Source: Gordionus sp. m RMFG-2023
Taxonomy: Eukaryota > Nematomorpha > Gordioida > Chordodea > Parachordodidae
NCBI RefSeq assembly: GCF_954871325.1
Contig: NC_088777.1
Coordinates: 53,010,002 to 53,074,001 of the forward strand
DNA length: 64,000 nt
Direction of reading: 5' to 3'
The notes beneath the pieces are model-generated. The model worked only from the letters and a program-made list of their open reading frames with translations. It did not search any database and had not been told where the DNA came from. How positions within the stretch are numbered: the first letter of the stretch is position 1; the number at the start of each line of letters is the position of its first letter. Positions 1-13,100 of this stretch are shown here, in pieces. The position numbers and the translations under genes were made by a program.

Positions 1-338
1 TTTTATTTATTTCTTTCTTTCTTTCTTTCTTTCTATTCACTTGAATTTAATAACGAATAATCATCAATCAATACGATTTGAACCATGGCTGCAAAATATA
101 AAATTTGAAAAAGCTTCCGTTATATTATTATAAGACTGAGATTCCTAAAATAAAACTTATTATATTATTTTATAAAATTACATTTTTTTGATAAAATACA
201 AAAATCATATATAAGTATAATGATAAACTTATAATCGATATTATGAATCTCACTAGCATCTTATCCAAAAAGCATAGTTCATCTCCTAACGATCGCATTA
301 AAATAGTAATTGTTATTTTCATAGTTTAAATTTGATAG
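1..338. other. AT-rich non-coding, short CTTT microsatellite
   Basis: A (CTTT)n run at about 9-34 is followed by plain AT-rich sequence. No coding signal seen. Confidence 0.6.
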
Positions 339-484
339 CAAAGTTGATAAAAGATACTTTTTAAATGGATCTAGATACAGATACATCGTCTAAAAATTTA
401 TCTAGAAACCGATATATTAAAAAAAAAATTTATCTAGATACTACAGATACCACATTTTTGTATCTAGATCCTTTAACAACTCTG
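339..484. mobile_element. hAT-type MITE, family B (CAGAGTTG ends)
   Basis: A 146-bp palindromic element ends in imperfect inverted repeats CAAAGTTG...CAACTCTG. It is flanked by a perfect 8-bp duplication, TTTGATAG, at 331-338 and 485-492. The interior is AT-rich with repeated TATCTAGAT-like words and no coding capacity. An 8-bp duplication with CAG-type ends is the hAT signature. A second copy is at 23861-24009. Confidence 0.85.
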
Positions 485-503
485 TTTGATAGTATATATT
501 GTA

Positions 504-671
504 TAGTGTTGTTAAACGGCTTACTTAGATATTTTAGCCAGAAAAAAAAATATTGTCTTAAGCCGCGAGATTGCGATAACGTTCACTCTATGAGTAAAAA
601 AAAACTTCAGGCGTTTTGCGTAATTTTTTTTTTTTCTGGATGAAATTTTGAGTTAGCCGTTTTTAACACTA
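504..671. mobile_element. hAT-type MITE, family A (TAGTGTTG ends)
   Basis: About 168 bp with ends TAGTGTTGTTAAACGG and CCGTTTTTAACACTA and internal inverted CCAGAAAA/TTTTCTGG blocks. It starts only 20 bp after the family B element. Its flanks are TA-rich, so the target duplication cannot be read with confidence. Confidence 0.75.
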
Positions 672-3019
672 ATATATATATATATATCGTATTAAATTCT
701 GTTAAGTATAATGTTTTTTAAGGCCATGTAATTTTAACGAATGAGATTTCCCTTATATTTTTTTTTAATACAGAAGATCTAGCCTTTTCATTAGGCACCC
801 ACCTAAATTCGGATCTAGAGGTCAGGGGGTTTGCTTTTACTGTCTGGTGTTATGCCGATGAAACCATATAAGAATTTATTTACGGAAGCGATAGGATTCC
901 GAGTTAGTTTTAAGAAAACAGGTCCTAGATTTTGTTGTTGGTCGATTTAACCGGTTAAAATACGGTCAATTAACGGAAGGCGTATTTCGGGAAAGAGATT
1001 GCTATCTCTCACAAATAAGTAAATATCTATAATATCTCGGAAGAAGCTAAATATGAAGGTAAGATTAATTTTTAATTTATTACTAAATGTCATAAATTCG
1101 TCAATGTCGCGCCGTAATCTCTTAATTTAGTTAGGTAAATTATTTCAAAGATACTATCTTTAAAAAAGAATTTTTATGAATTGTAACTATAGGTAAATCT
1201 GCTCAGCCTTTGAAAAATGGCACAAATCTTTTAGTTCAGAGGAAACATAAAAAAATTCTAAGAATATAATGCTGTTAATTGCCGATTTTTTTCTTAGATC
1301 CGCGTTAAAAATGTAGTTTGATATGCCTTTTCTAATTATCAACTAAAAATTAATATTTTCCTGGGCCCCCCAGTACCAAAAGGCCCTGGAGGACCCCTAG
1401 GTCATGCCGGATCATTGTAATAAACTTCACTACTTCAGTTTCTTTCTTCTAGCACCATGCTCGTTTGGTCCATTAAGGCTCTTAAAACCAGCATCATCTA
1501 TTCCTTAGAAAAAAATCATTTATAAATAGAACGAACTCTAGAGTGGGAACAGATCGTAGGGTTTCATCGCTTCAAAATAAGACTCACATCCTCTCACAAG
1601 GAACGCATAGGTTCCCCGAGAGAGAAAAATAGAAAATATTTTTCAAACATGTATATACAAAAATCATTTAATTCATATTTAGATCTTTTTTTTTATATCT
1701 GATTGGATCTTTAATTTACTTTGGGTCTTCTTCAATTCTCACGAGCCATGACGATTATAGCTTCCAGGAAGAGGGGGGGTTAGGGGTGTCTATGACGCAG
1801 GCATTCCTTTTATAAAAAAAAATTATTATGCCAACTTTTAAATTTTATTTACACAAGCTATATTGCATTTATTTATTTTTTTTTTCTTTCTTTTTTTTAA
1901 TTCCGTTTTTCTTTTATTTCGATTTTTAAAAACGATTCACAATTTACAATTTCACAAAGATATTGAGAAGAGAAGAGAAGAGAAGAGAAGAGAAGAGAAG
2001 AGAAGAGAAGAGAAGAGAAGAGAAGAGAAGAGAAGAGAAGAGAAGAAATGAAAATTCGTTGACGTAGTGTAAAAGCTTTCCCTGATGGTCACCCGAAATT
2101 AAGCGCTTTTTTAGGCCAAGTGCCTTGAAAAAAATCCTTCTCTCTGGGTCCAGAAGCACCGATTGTGTCAGAAACAATAGAAGTGGGGGGGGGGGGGGTT
2201 TAAAGTAAATCAGGAATGCTAATGTATTTTATTAATTTTTTTCTAATTTCCGCTCTAACTAAAGGATGTTAGAAAGCTAAAGGAAGGTGCCAAACTGATC
2301 AACGTATGTATAATCCCAGGCTAGCGGGATTCCCCTGATCCGTGGAATAAATTTTTCCTTCGCGTACGTTAAAGAATTTCCTTTTAAAATAAGATAACCA
2401 TAATACATGTCATATATAATTTCGGATTAGCAAATAAAAAGATGTTATCGAGAATATCACGCCTTAATACTTTATCCAAACCGCTAGCCCCTAGTTAGGC
2501 GTAGATTAAAAATTGTCCAGACCTAAAATTAGGCAAAAAGTCCCCCAAAAAGCTGCCTCGCAAAATTACGTTTTTTCTATTTAAAAAAAATGAATTACGC
2601 CCTAAACAGTTTTAACGAATGACAATTAGGAAAATTTCCAAAAACAGTCGTAAAAGGGAAAATATCTAATTCACCCATCTTTCCAGAGGCCGAAAAAGAT
2701 AGAGATTTTGCGAATGAACCACTCTTTAACATATGGGATACGTTATAGCCGTTTGTCTTTTTTAACCCCACCCTTTCGGAAACCGAAAGAAAGAAAAAAA
2801 AAATTGTTACCGTATTCTGGGGTACCTTGGTCCAACAATAGGTGATAGTTGGTGCACCCAAACAAACACAAAAAAGGGTCTAAATAAAAATTAAAAAATT
2901 AAATATTGACTTATAGATTAATATAGTAATTACGCTATAAATAAGTAATATTAATTTAAAAATTTTTAAAAGAATATTTTAAATATAATTTTTTTAGGAA
3001 TTTTCCAAGTGCTAGGATG
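672..3019. other. Non-coding sequence with GAGAA microsatellite
   Basis: No gene recognised. Contains a (GAGAA)n microsatellite at 1965-2046, poly-G near 2185 and AT-rich unique sequence. The open frames here come from the microsatellite or lack any family match. Confidence 0.5.
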
Positions 3020-3720
3020 AAATTCACGATTTTTTTTGAAAAAAATATTCAAAGATTTTTTTGTATTTTTTGATTCAAAATATTTTGAATATTTTTTTTG
3101 CTTTATAAATATAAAGAAAGTTTAATCAAAATTACCTAAAAAAATTGCCAAATATTTTTGAATTAAATAAAGTAAATATTTTTAATAAATTTTTAATGAA
3201 TAAAAAATCTTTTTCAGGGAATTTTTTTAAAAAAAAAATATTCAAAGATTTTTTTGCATGATTCAAAATATTTTGAAGATTTTTTTTTGTTTTTAAATAT
3301 AAGAAAGTTTGATCAAAATTACCTAAAAAATTGACAAATATTTATGATCTAAAAAAATATATTTTTTAATAATAAGTAAATATTATTGTAAATTTTTAAT
3401 GCATAAAAAATCTTATTCGGGGATGAAAATCACGAAATTTTTTTTAAAAAAAATATTCAAAGATTTTTTTGCCTGATTCAAAAATATTTTAAAGATTTTT
3501 TTTGTTTTTTAAATATAAGAAAGTTTAATCAAAATTACCTAAAAAAATTGACAAATATTTTTGAATTAAATAAAGTAAATATTATTGTAATAATATTATA
3601 ATGCATAAAATATCTTTTTCAGGGATGAAAATTCACGAATTTTTTTTTAAAAAAAAATATTCAAAGATTATTTTTTTTTGATTCAAAAATATCTTTTGAA
3701 GATTTTTGATTTTTTTTTTC
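3020..3720. repeat. Tandem array, ~200-bp unit, about 3.5 copies
   Basis: The word ATTCAAAGAT recurs at about 3047, 3240, 3454 and 3659 (spacings 193, 214, 205). The surrounding sequence repeats in the same order: TTTTTAAAAA, ATAAGAAAGTTTAATCAAAA, TACCTAAAAAAATTG, then TCAGGGATGAAAATCACGA. Very AT-rich, no coding frame. Confidence 0.8.
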
Positions 3721-4189
3721 AAACTCTGGCAATTTTTTTGTAAAAAGAAAAAGTAAATAAATTTTTTTTTTTTAAAATTATTTTTCGTTTTACAAAAATT
3801 TATATTAATAATAAAAATATATAGATGAGATAAACAAGTAATAGGCTTAAAAAAATTATATTTTTTTTTAATAATCAAAAACAATAAGAGGCGCGATGAT
3901 TAATAGGACCAACCGTCCCCTGACCAACCATTACCACGATTTTCTAATTTTTATTAGTTATGGATGTATCAATTCTGAAAAAAAAAATTAGGGTCCTAAT
4001 CTTTTCTTTTAAATCTATTTATTTAACGATTTATTTATAAAAAATCTAAAACGATATTATAGTATGTATAATAGTTGCATTTCATCTAGAATAAGAGGAG
4101 GTCAACCCCTTTTAAATTTGTTATACTGATATACACAATCGACAATTTTTTTTTTCTTTTAACCCATTGCTTGCCTTTAGATGTAAAAG

Positions 4190-4365
4190 CAAAACGTTTA
4201 GAAAAATTTCGCTGCTGAATACAACGAATTGCCAGTTAGGCGCGAGCTTGAAAATTTTGTTTGTAAGAAGGAACAAAGGTTTTCGACATAAATTAGCAAA
4301 ATCACGAATGTTAGGGCGATATTTTTCCTGCTAAAATATTCAGTTAGAGCCGTTTAACAACACTA
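4190..4365. mobile_element. MITE family A, degraded copy
   Basis: The right end matches family A (CTAAAATATT...CCGTTTAACAACACTA, ending 4365). The left half has diverged and its exact start cannot be fixed. Confidence 0.6.
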
Positions 4366-6386
4366 ATAGTTTGCGATTTATATTAGGATACTTTTTGGTT
4401 GCGATATAACGCAATTTCGGTTATAGCTTCTTTTTTTCAAGGGTAATTTTATTTTATTTTATTTGTTTTAAAAATATAAATTTGATAGCTATAATATATA
4501 TGTTTTCTTAAAAAAAAAATTTTTTTTTTAAATTTAAATAAGTGTATATATTAAATTAAATATACAGTGTTGTGATGATATTTAGTGAAATATATTGACG
4601 ATTTAATTAAAGCAACATGCATATATAATTATAATCTTTTCAAATGTACAACAAAAAGAAATAATACATATACAAAGAAATTTCAATAATACTTTGTCTA
4701 TATTTTAAATATTTTTGCAAATATTATCATTATATTTTATATGAATGGGTTTGAATTTAATCGTCAATATGTGTCATTAAATCATCACAACCCAACAACT
4801 GTAGATTGATTAATAATTATAAAATATCACTTTAAAATAGTTATTTTTTATTAACAATTTCTGTACTTAATTATTTTTTAACAAATTTTTAACCGACTCG
4901 TTAAAATTTTGAGAAAGAAAGATATAAATAATTTTTTTTTATTAAACTTTAATATAATAATTGTATATTAGTTATCCGCCATCGGGCCTAATTTTTCAAA
5001 CCCGGCCCGGTCCGAAATATTTTTTAAAAACCCGAAACCCGTTCGGGCCGGGTTCGGGTATTGGCTGGACCTACTTTTTGTAGATCTTTTATATATATAT
5101 ATATAGCCATATTCCAATCACGAACTATAATATAAATTTATAAAAAACGGATTTGGAAAATTGCTAACTTTTCCCAATTCCGTTCTTATGGAATGAGCAT
5201 TATATTATATGCCTGTGATTAGAATGTAGACCCTGACGATAAAGTTTTTACTGAAAGTCCATCCCTTTGCCTTAGGAATTTTTTTTTACCACCATCACCT
5301 TCCTAATAAATCTAATGAATCTTATTAATTTTTATTCCCAATGTAAAATCAAAGAACTTACATCTTTCCTATAATGGCTTATCCAATTTCTATTTCTTTT
5401 TTTTTTACAACTCTTTTTTTCATAAATTCCCAATTGAGTTAATTTTCACATTATCCTTTTATTTGTTAATTGGATGACATTTATAACATTAAATATAATT
5501 TATTTACCTTTTATTTGATATCAAAAATATCAAATTTTTAAACGCCACCCTCAAAGCCCCCCCCTAGACAAAGTTTCAACCCCCCCCCCCCCCCCATAAA
5601 ATTAAAAAAGTGAATAATAATATTATTTCAGTCGAAAGATATTTTAAAGGGTCTAAACCGAACCCCTTAGAGTGATAGTTAATACGTTCAAATAAAATTT
5701 TAATTGTACTCGATACCCATATCGCCACCCACCCCCCCACCCCCGAATCAAGATATTTTATTTGATACCCCACGGGCCGGGCCCGAATATTTTTTAAGAA
5801 AATTCGGGCCGGGTCGGGCCTTTCAAATTTTAACTCCCCCCCTACCCCCATCTCCAGACTCAACCTAATATATTAAACCCATTAGAGGTCCCCTGAAAAT
5901 CAAATACGACTGGGGGTTTTATTTTCTGGTAGAAAACGCGAAAACGCAACAAACTTAACAATTTTCGGACAAAATATAATTTAATAATTCGAAGAAGGGT
6001 GTTTTTCCTATCTTCTTATTGCCCCACAAGAGTTCAATCTTGGGGCCAGGTCCTACTCACGCTCACAGCTGATTTAACCCAGGGTTTCCCAGGTCAAAAG
6101 GTCCGCAAATGTCCGGTCTTGTGAGACCGATAAGGCTTAATTTTTTAAAACTCTTCCTTTTTTTTTATTATTTCCATAAATCAATCACTTTATTGGTATA
6201 CTTAACAAAAATATCAGTAATATCGTATTATAATTTTTTTTATCTATACTTTTTATATGTAATAAATGTGCGTTATTTATTATTAAAAAATACCTTTTGA
6301 AACTGATTTTTATGTTATTCGTTTTTAAAATTATTTTTAACTAGACCAAATTTTTTTTATAATATATGATCTTTAATAAATATATA
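4366..6386. other. Non-coding, with GC-rich repeat fragments
   Basis: AT-rich sequence interrupted by GGCC/CGGG-rich fragments at about 4975-5065 and 5755-5835, similar to the GC-rich element at 24324-24624, and by a run of about 15 C at 5581. No gene recognised. Confidence 0.5.
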
Positions 6387-6590
<204 letters not shown>

Positions 6591-6873
6591 ACTTTTCTTT
6601 TCTATATATTATATAATATATAATAAATTACATTATTTTTTTACATATCAAAAAAAAATTAACCACCAATAGGAAGAGAGGAGGGTTATGAAATTTTTTT
6701 TTATTGACTGTGTGTTGAGGGAAATTGTTTGTTTATTATTTACTAAAAAACAAACTAGACCTGTTTTTTTGATAATTTATTTTAAAATTTAATTTATAAA
6801 AATTTTTAAAAAAATGATTTAATTAATTTTTGTGTGTGACTTTCTTATTTTTTGATATTTCATATAATTCGAT

Positions 6874-6916
<43 letters not shown>

Positions 6917-7228
6917 AATAAATAAATGATTTAAAATTTTAATTGTAGTAAAAAAAATTTTTTAAATTTGCCGGCGATTTTATACGAGAGAATTTGAATT
7001 GCGGGAATTATGCAGTAAAGAGGTTTGTCCATGTTGAGCTTGAAAATTTCTAGGAGTCTCCTGCTGATGGGGAGGGGGGGGGATAGACGTGACAAACCTG
7101 AATACCGCCCGGCCCAAAAATTAGTGGATGATTCTTATCGCTTAAATTAAACCAATCAAAAAGAGTTACCCAGCTTGATGGGCATGAGAAGAATCAAGTG
7201 TAGCTATTTTATTTTTTTTTAAAGAATT

Positions 7229-7395
7229 AGAGGTCTGCAATGGGCAGTCTTTTAGCCAAAAAAAGCCCAACCACTCGTTGTTTGGAAATTTTTTTTAACC
7301 CACCCGCCACTCACCCACAATTGCTAAAAATATTTTAAAAAATCCGACTACGCCCCGTCATAAGTATGTGCGGGCATGGGCGGTCGGGACCCCGC
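7229..7395. mobile_element. GC-rich hAT-like element, degraded copy
   Basis: Begins AGAGGTCTGCA, close to the end of the GC-rich element at 24324-24624, and carries GGGCGGTCGGGACC-type GC blocks around an AT-rich core. The far end is poorly preserved. Confidence 0.4.
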
Positions 7396-8259
7396 TTATA
7401 AGAGGAACTCAAAGAAACGACATCGACGAAAAATCGGAGATCTGGATGAGAACATATTATTTTTTTTCTCCTAGTGGATACATTAACAAAAATTTTATAT
7501 TTATAAAATCATCGAAATACAAATATTTATTTCAAATTTAATCAAGAAATCTCATCAAATATTTATAAAATAAAGTGTTAAACAAATTATTTTTAAAAAA
7601 TCTCTTGATTTTGAATATCCTAATCCACGTTTCCCTCGTGGAGGTTATCTATATTAAAATTGTGAACCTTACAATTTGTTTCTTTTTTGGGATCCTGGCA
7701 TGGACGTTTTGGGTGGGGGAGAGGGGAATGCGAAATTAAGCCTTTAGAAATTTATTTATTCAGGAATCTAACAAATTTTGAGTCGGAGTACCTTAGAAAA
7801 TCTTCAGAATTTCCAATTCTAGACAAACTCATTTCCTCGATTACTAGGCTTCTAATCGCGATCCATTATTTTCTTTTCATTTTCTTTTAACTTTTACTCT
7901 CAAAAAATAAATAAATAAATACACATTTTCAAAAAAGTTTTTTATTATGTATATTTTAAAAGATAAAAAAAGTTTTTATATTTTTAAAAAAAAAAAAATT
8001 ACATATTTTCCGAAAATAATTAATTAAATAAATATATTTCATTTCTTGTATGGTAGAGAGGTGGTTTATAAGGATATTATCACTGGTAAAAAATTGATAT
8101 GAAATGACCTTATGGAATTCTCAAAAAAAAACCGATCAAAAAACAGGTATAATCAATATTGTGTTTTTATATTTATTATCTTTCTCTGTTTTTTTTAAAA
8201 TTATTATTATCCTTTTGTTTTTTATTCTTATAGGGTAAAAAAAACCCGAGTTTTTTATT

Positions 8260-9100
8260 AATTCAAGTGTATAACCCCCTCCGATTTAAATGATTTCGTC
8301 CTAAAAATCACCGAACACCACCTAGATGGAAAACTAAATATATAATATGAAGGGCCAAATGAAACGTTTCACTTATAGGCGATTTTTTATTCGACCGGTT
8401 TATTGCTTCGGTTATTTTAAACACTATCCGTTTCGACGACGATTCGTATTTTCATACTCAACCCGGTCCGACTTTATAAACCCGTATCAATTTATAAATC
8501 ACCTAACCCGACCTAGATGGAAAACTAAATATATAATATGAAGGGCCAAATGAAACGTTTCACTTATAAGCGATTTTTTTTTCGACCGGTTTATTGCTTC
8601 GGTTATTTTAAACACTATCCGTTTCGACGACGATTCGTATTTCCATACTCAACCCGGTCCGACTTTATAAACCCGTATCAATTTATAAATCACCGAACCC
8701 GACCTAGATGGAAAACTAAATCTAAAATATGAAGGAGCAAAATGAAGCGTTTCACATATAGGCGATTTTTTTTTCGACCATTGCTTCGGTTATTTTAAAC
8801 ACTATCCGTTTCGACGACGATTCGTATTTTCATACTCGACCCGGTCCGACTTTATAAAACCGTATCAATTTAAGGATCTCTCTGATTTGAAATATGATAA
8901 TTATTAATTATTTTTAGTTATATTTTTAAATCAAAAAAAAATGGAGAACTAAATCTAAAATATGAAGGAGCAAAATGAAGCGTTTCACTTATAGGTGCCT
9001 TTTTTTTCGACCGGTTTATTACTTCGGTTATTTTAAACACTATCCGTTTGGACGACGTTTCGTATTTTCATACCCGATCCGAATTTTAGAAAACCGTTTC
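8260..9100. repeat. Tandem array, 191-bp unit, four copies
   Basis: ATGAAGG recurs at 8347, 8538 and 8729 (exactly 191 bp apart) and again at 8962 after a ~42-bp extra stretch. Units share CGACCGGTTTATTGCTTCGG and ACACTATCCGTTTCGACGAC blocks and differ by a few per cent. The 64-residue frames in units 1 and 2 arise only because 191 bp repeats; they lack a common stop and resemble nothing I know. Confidence 0.9.
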
Positions 9101-9472
9101 GAAATTTGATATTAATTCCCTTTTAAAGTCATTTTTCTTCTTTCTAATGACTGTTGGAATATAAGAGCAGATAAAAAAATAATTATTTATATGGGGGGTA
9201 GAAAACTTGTTTTAAAACAGAGTTTTCGAAAAGGAAAAATTTGAAAAGATTTTTTGAGCAAAATTATTTTGGAGAGAATTCATAAAATTTGAAGAAGAAA
9301 AAATTATTGATTTAAATCATAAAAATATTTAAAAATTTTAGGAAAAAATAGAAGATTAAAATACCATCTAAGCGTTCTCCAAAAAAAAAAATCATCACTT
9401 TAAAAAAATATCTTCATTTAAAAATCTATAGATTTTTTTTTAATTCTTAAAATGATGATCAGAAAGAAAGAA

Positions 9473-9516
<44 letters not shown>

Positions 9517-10151
9517 AATTTCTTTAAAAAAAAAACTTATTAGTTAAGCAATAATATAAAGGGATATAATATACTTTTTAAAACAAGTAAAAATACAAAT
9601 TTGATAGACTTGCATATCTTAAAGAAATTATACATTATACAAAAAAGAAGAAGATATTATAAAATATATATAATTTTTTTGTATTATTTACACGGGGTAA
9701 AACCCTTCCCTTATTTAGCATCAAAAAAAAATTCAAATACGTAAAAATCGTAGTTTTTTATTTGTTTTTTTTAAAGCAAAAAATTTGAATTTTTCTATCT
9801 ATTTTCTAAGAAATTGATGCAATTTTTTTTTTTTTGTTTTATATAATTCTTGTTTTTTTTATAATCATTTATTGTTGTTTTCTATTTTTTTTGCTAATTT
9901 TTACTGAAATTAGAAATATTTTTAAAGGTAAAAAAAAAAATTTTTTGATAATAATTTAGATTTTGTATCCACTTTTTCCCCGAAGTTACCCCCACCCCCC
10001 CCCTTCTTATTTTCGTTAAAGGCATAATTATTTGAACAGTTTTTTATAAATAAAATAATTTACATTTTGTCCATATTTATTATCAGCTGTGGAAAATAAA
10101 AAATTGGTAACAAAACTAATAAAAGGATATATATTACCGACATAAGCGCGA
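9101..10151. other. AT-rich 5' flank of the zinc-finger gene
   Basis: Contains a GAAA run at 9458-9519 and long A/T tracts. It must hold the promoter and 5' UTR of the gene starting at 10152, but I see no distinct promoter element. Confidence 0.4.
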
Positions 10152-13100
10152 ATGTTATCCATGCCCAATTTCGAAAATCCAGCTGACGAATTTCGCAAAA
10201 TTCCATATTTTTTCGACGACGCGATTTCGAGATCTTCTAAATCGTTGGACCAAGATTACGATATTACGGAACAAGGTGGGAATGGTGATTGGGAGCTGAA
10301 TTGGTATCAGTTTTGCAAGCGTTATTCCCCGCCAAAAAATGGGCGCGTTGTACCAGCTGATGCTCATCATCATACAGATGTGGGTAAAGGGAATTTTTAC
10401 GAAGTGTTTCCCGATTCGAACATCGAAAAGGAGAAAACTGACCCAATAACGCCCAACGAAATTGATCGGTTCGTTGATGAGGAAAGATACGAAAGCGACG
10501 TAACGTCAAAACAAAATGGCGATACAAATATTTATACTGAGGGATTCGAAAATGGGGATACCTCGGGGAGAATGGCCAATCAATCGTTCTTCCGAGATCC
10601 CGGGTCAGAATGCCCTAAAATGGATGATTTGGTGGGGTACGTCAACGATGCCTACGTCATTTCCACCATCAACCATTACATGTCGCGGGATTCGGTTTCT
10701 TCGAATTTTGGCCCAATCGGACCAGGGGAAATCAATTCGCCGACTGTTATCGACAATTCTTTACTCGATATCGCTAGCCATCTCGCGAAAAGGAAGCTCT
10801 GTTTCGAAGGAGAGCGCGTTAGCGGAGAGCATTCTTCCGAAAATTTCGAAGGCTTAACATTTAGCGGTCTTGATAATCGTTGTTCCTCATACATGAATAA
10901 CAACGCTAAATATCGTGTGGGTAAAGAAGAAAGATTAAAATACCCTCCGAGGTTGAGTAAATCCTATTCCACGGAACTTAATTACGATTCGAATAATAAC
11001 GCGTTCTATTGGAATAACTGTGGTAACGCGAAAGGAGGGTTGAAAAGACACTCTCAATTTCCTAACAGAAGCGAAATTATCAAGAGAAACGAGGCTTGGA
11101 TCGAAGAAACTAACCGGACTAATAATGACGGAGAAGAAGGTGATGATGATGGTGGTACAGTTGCTAAATACAGAAAAGAGCATCGTAGAAAGCAAAACTT
11201 AGCCAAAAGAAAATGTAATATTAAAAAACCTACGAAAATGGCGGAGCCCTCCGTTAACTCAACCCCTAAATATTCTGGCAGATTATCGACCGTCATAAAA
11301 AGATTGACATCGTACCAAAAATCCTCACGGAATTCGGGAATTTCGAATGGAATCCTATACGCGAGAAAATGTTATTCCTTGGACGACCAAATCTACGATA
11401 AATGTTTCGAGGTTAAAGATGAAACTTTCTTTCCTTGGGAAATTAAAAGTATTTTTTAAATTAATAATTTATGAAAATTGAAAAAAAAAAAAAATGGAGG
11501 GTTTAATTTTAAATATACAAACGCTTTTTGCTTTGCTTACTCAATTTTTATCTCTCTTTAAATGCGATTTTATAATTATATATTATACATGTATTAAAGG
11601 CCCGCAAAAGCCAGATCCGCTAAGAATCCCCTCAATTTAAGCGGCTCGCTAAAATTTTACGGGAAAAAAAAATAAGGGGGCTAAAACCGTTTAAAAATTT
11701 TTTTTTCGAAAAGTCCGCCTCTACCCGAATCGGTTTTGCAACACATCTTATGTGGACATCACATTTTTGATATCTATATTTAATTTCTTCCTCCCCCCCA
11801 CGTTAAATCACCTAACTCTGACCAGCTCTAGCACGGCTCAAGTTTTTACTCTAAGAAACTTATGGTCTCTATCATTAAGTCCGAGGCCAAACCCTAGGCT
11901 TGTAAGTCAATTTTTAAGGGGGGGGGGATAATCTTGACCACTTCATATTGGGTGTTGGTCAAAGTTAGGTGATTTAACGTCACTACTCTTGTATCTCTCC
12001 TCCAATGGCTATCTATTTCTTTACGATAACCCCTTTTCATGATTCAATTTTCAGTTTAATATTTTGGTATTTTGGGAAGGAATGAAGGATTTTGAATCAT
12101 AATTCATAACAGAACTTGTTAAATTCTTTATTTATTTTGAATTTATTATCATTAATTTATATATAATTTAAAGTAGTAATTTTAAATTTTGACAGATCAT
12201 AATTTTTTAAATTTTATTATTAAATCAAAAACATAATATATATTTATCAAAATATTTGATGAACGGGCGGTCAATCAAAATTTTTACAAAAAAAAAAAAA
12301 AATCGGAAATTTTCGGGACCCTGTTTTATTACGCCAAAACTGTCCTAGGTCTCGCTAATTGCCAGCTTTCTGTCAGGTCGGGCGTTTCAGATTTTCTAAT
12401 ATATATATATACCTATACCTCAACACTTCAAAAAAAAACTTACATTTCATTGATATATTCTAAGAGATGGGGATCAACGAAAAGAACGCTTCACCTCCCG
12501 CTTCTTTGGATGACAAATTAAACGCGTCAGAGCTAGATTTTGACGCGAGTCCCCTGGATTTATCTTGCAGAAGGAATAGATCCCAAATGTAAAAGTACAT
12601 CTTTTTTTTGTTGTTGTTGTTGATAAATTAAAAAATAAAAATATATATATATAAAAGAGGAAATAAGAAATGGAAGAAAGAAAATACGGGGGTAGGAGAG
12701 GGTGGAAGGGGGTGTTCTAAATATTTCTAATTTATTAATGTGTACGTATAGTTTGTTTCAATTTTCCGGCGTCATTTTTTGAGCGGGCTTTTTAAAGATT
12801 TAAAAAAATCTGTTTTTACCGGGAAATGTAATTCCGTCATTGTTCGGAATACCCTAACCCTATAAATTTTTCAAGGACAATATTTTGTCGCGAACTTCGA
12901 GATCTTAATTATAATTTATATTATTAGATTTTTCATATATTATTTATTTTTGAATATATAAATTATAAATGAAATTCAAAAGGTTTTAAACAGTGAGTAA
13001 AAATAGTCTGCAATTCCAAAACATGATGGAAATATAACATATATTTCTATTTCCGGCACAAAAAAAAATCCTATATTTTTTTAAAAAATTATAAAAATAA

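Noticed and set aside
1863-2177. Open frames on both strands
   Set aside because: Created by the GAGAA microsatellite.
8347-8732. Two 64-residue Arg/Phe/Tyr-rich frames
   Set aside because: They are the same frame in successive 191-bp tandem units; no family match, and later units do not keep it.
10155-11296. Several open frames overlapping exon 1 of the zinc-finger gene
   Set aside because: Shadows in other frames of a long frame whose codon pattern and splice joins are consistent.
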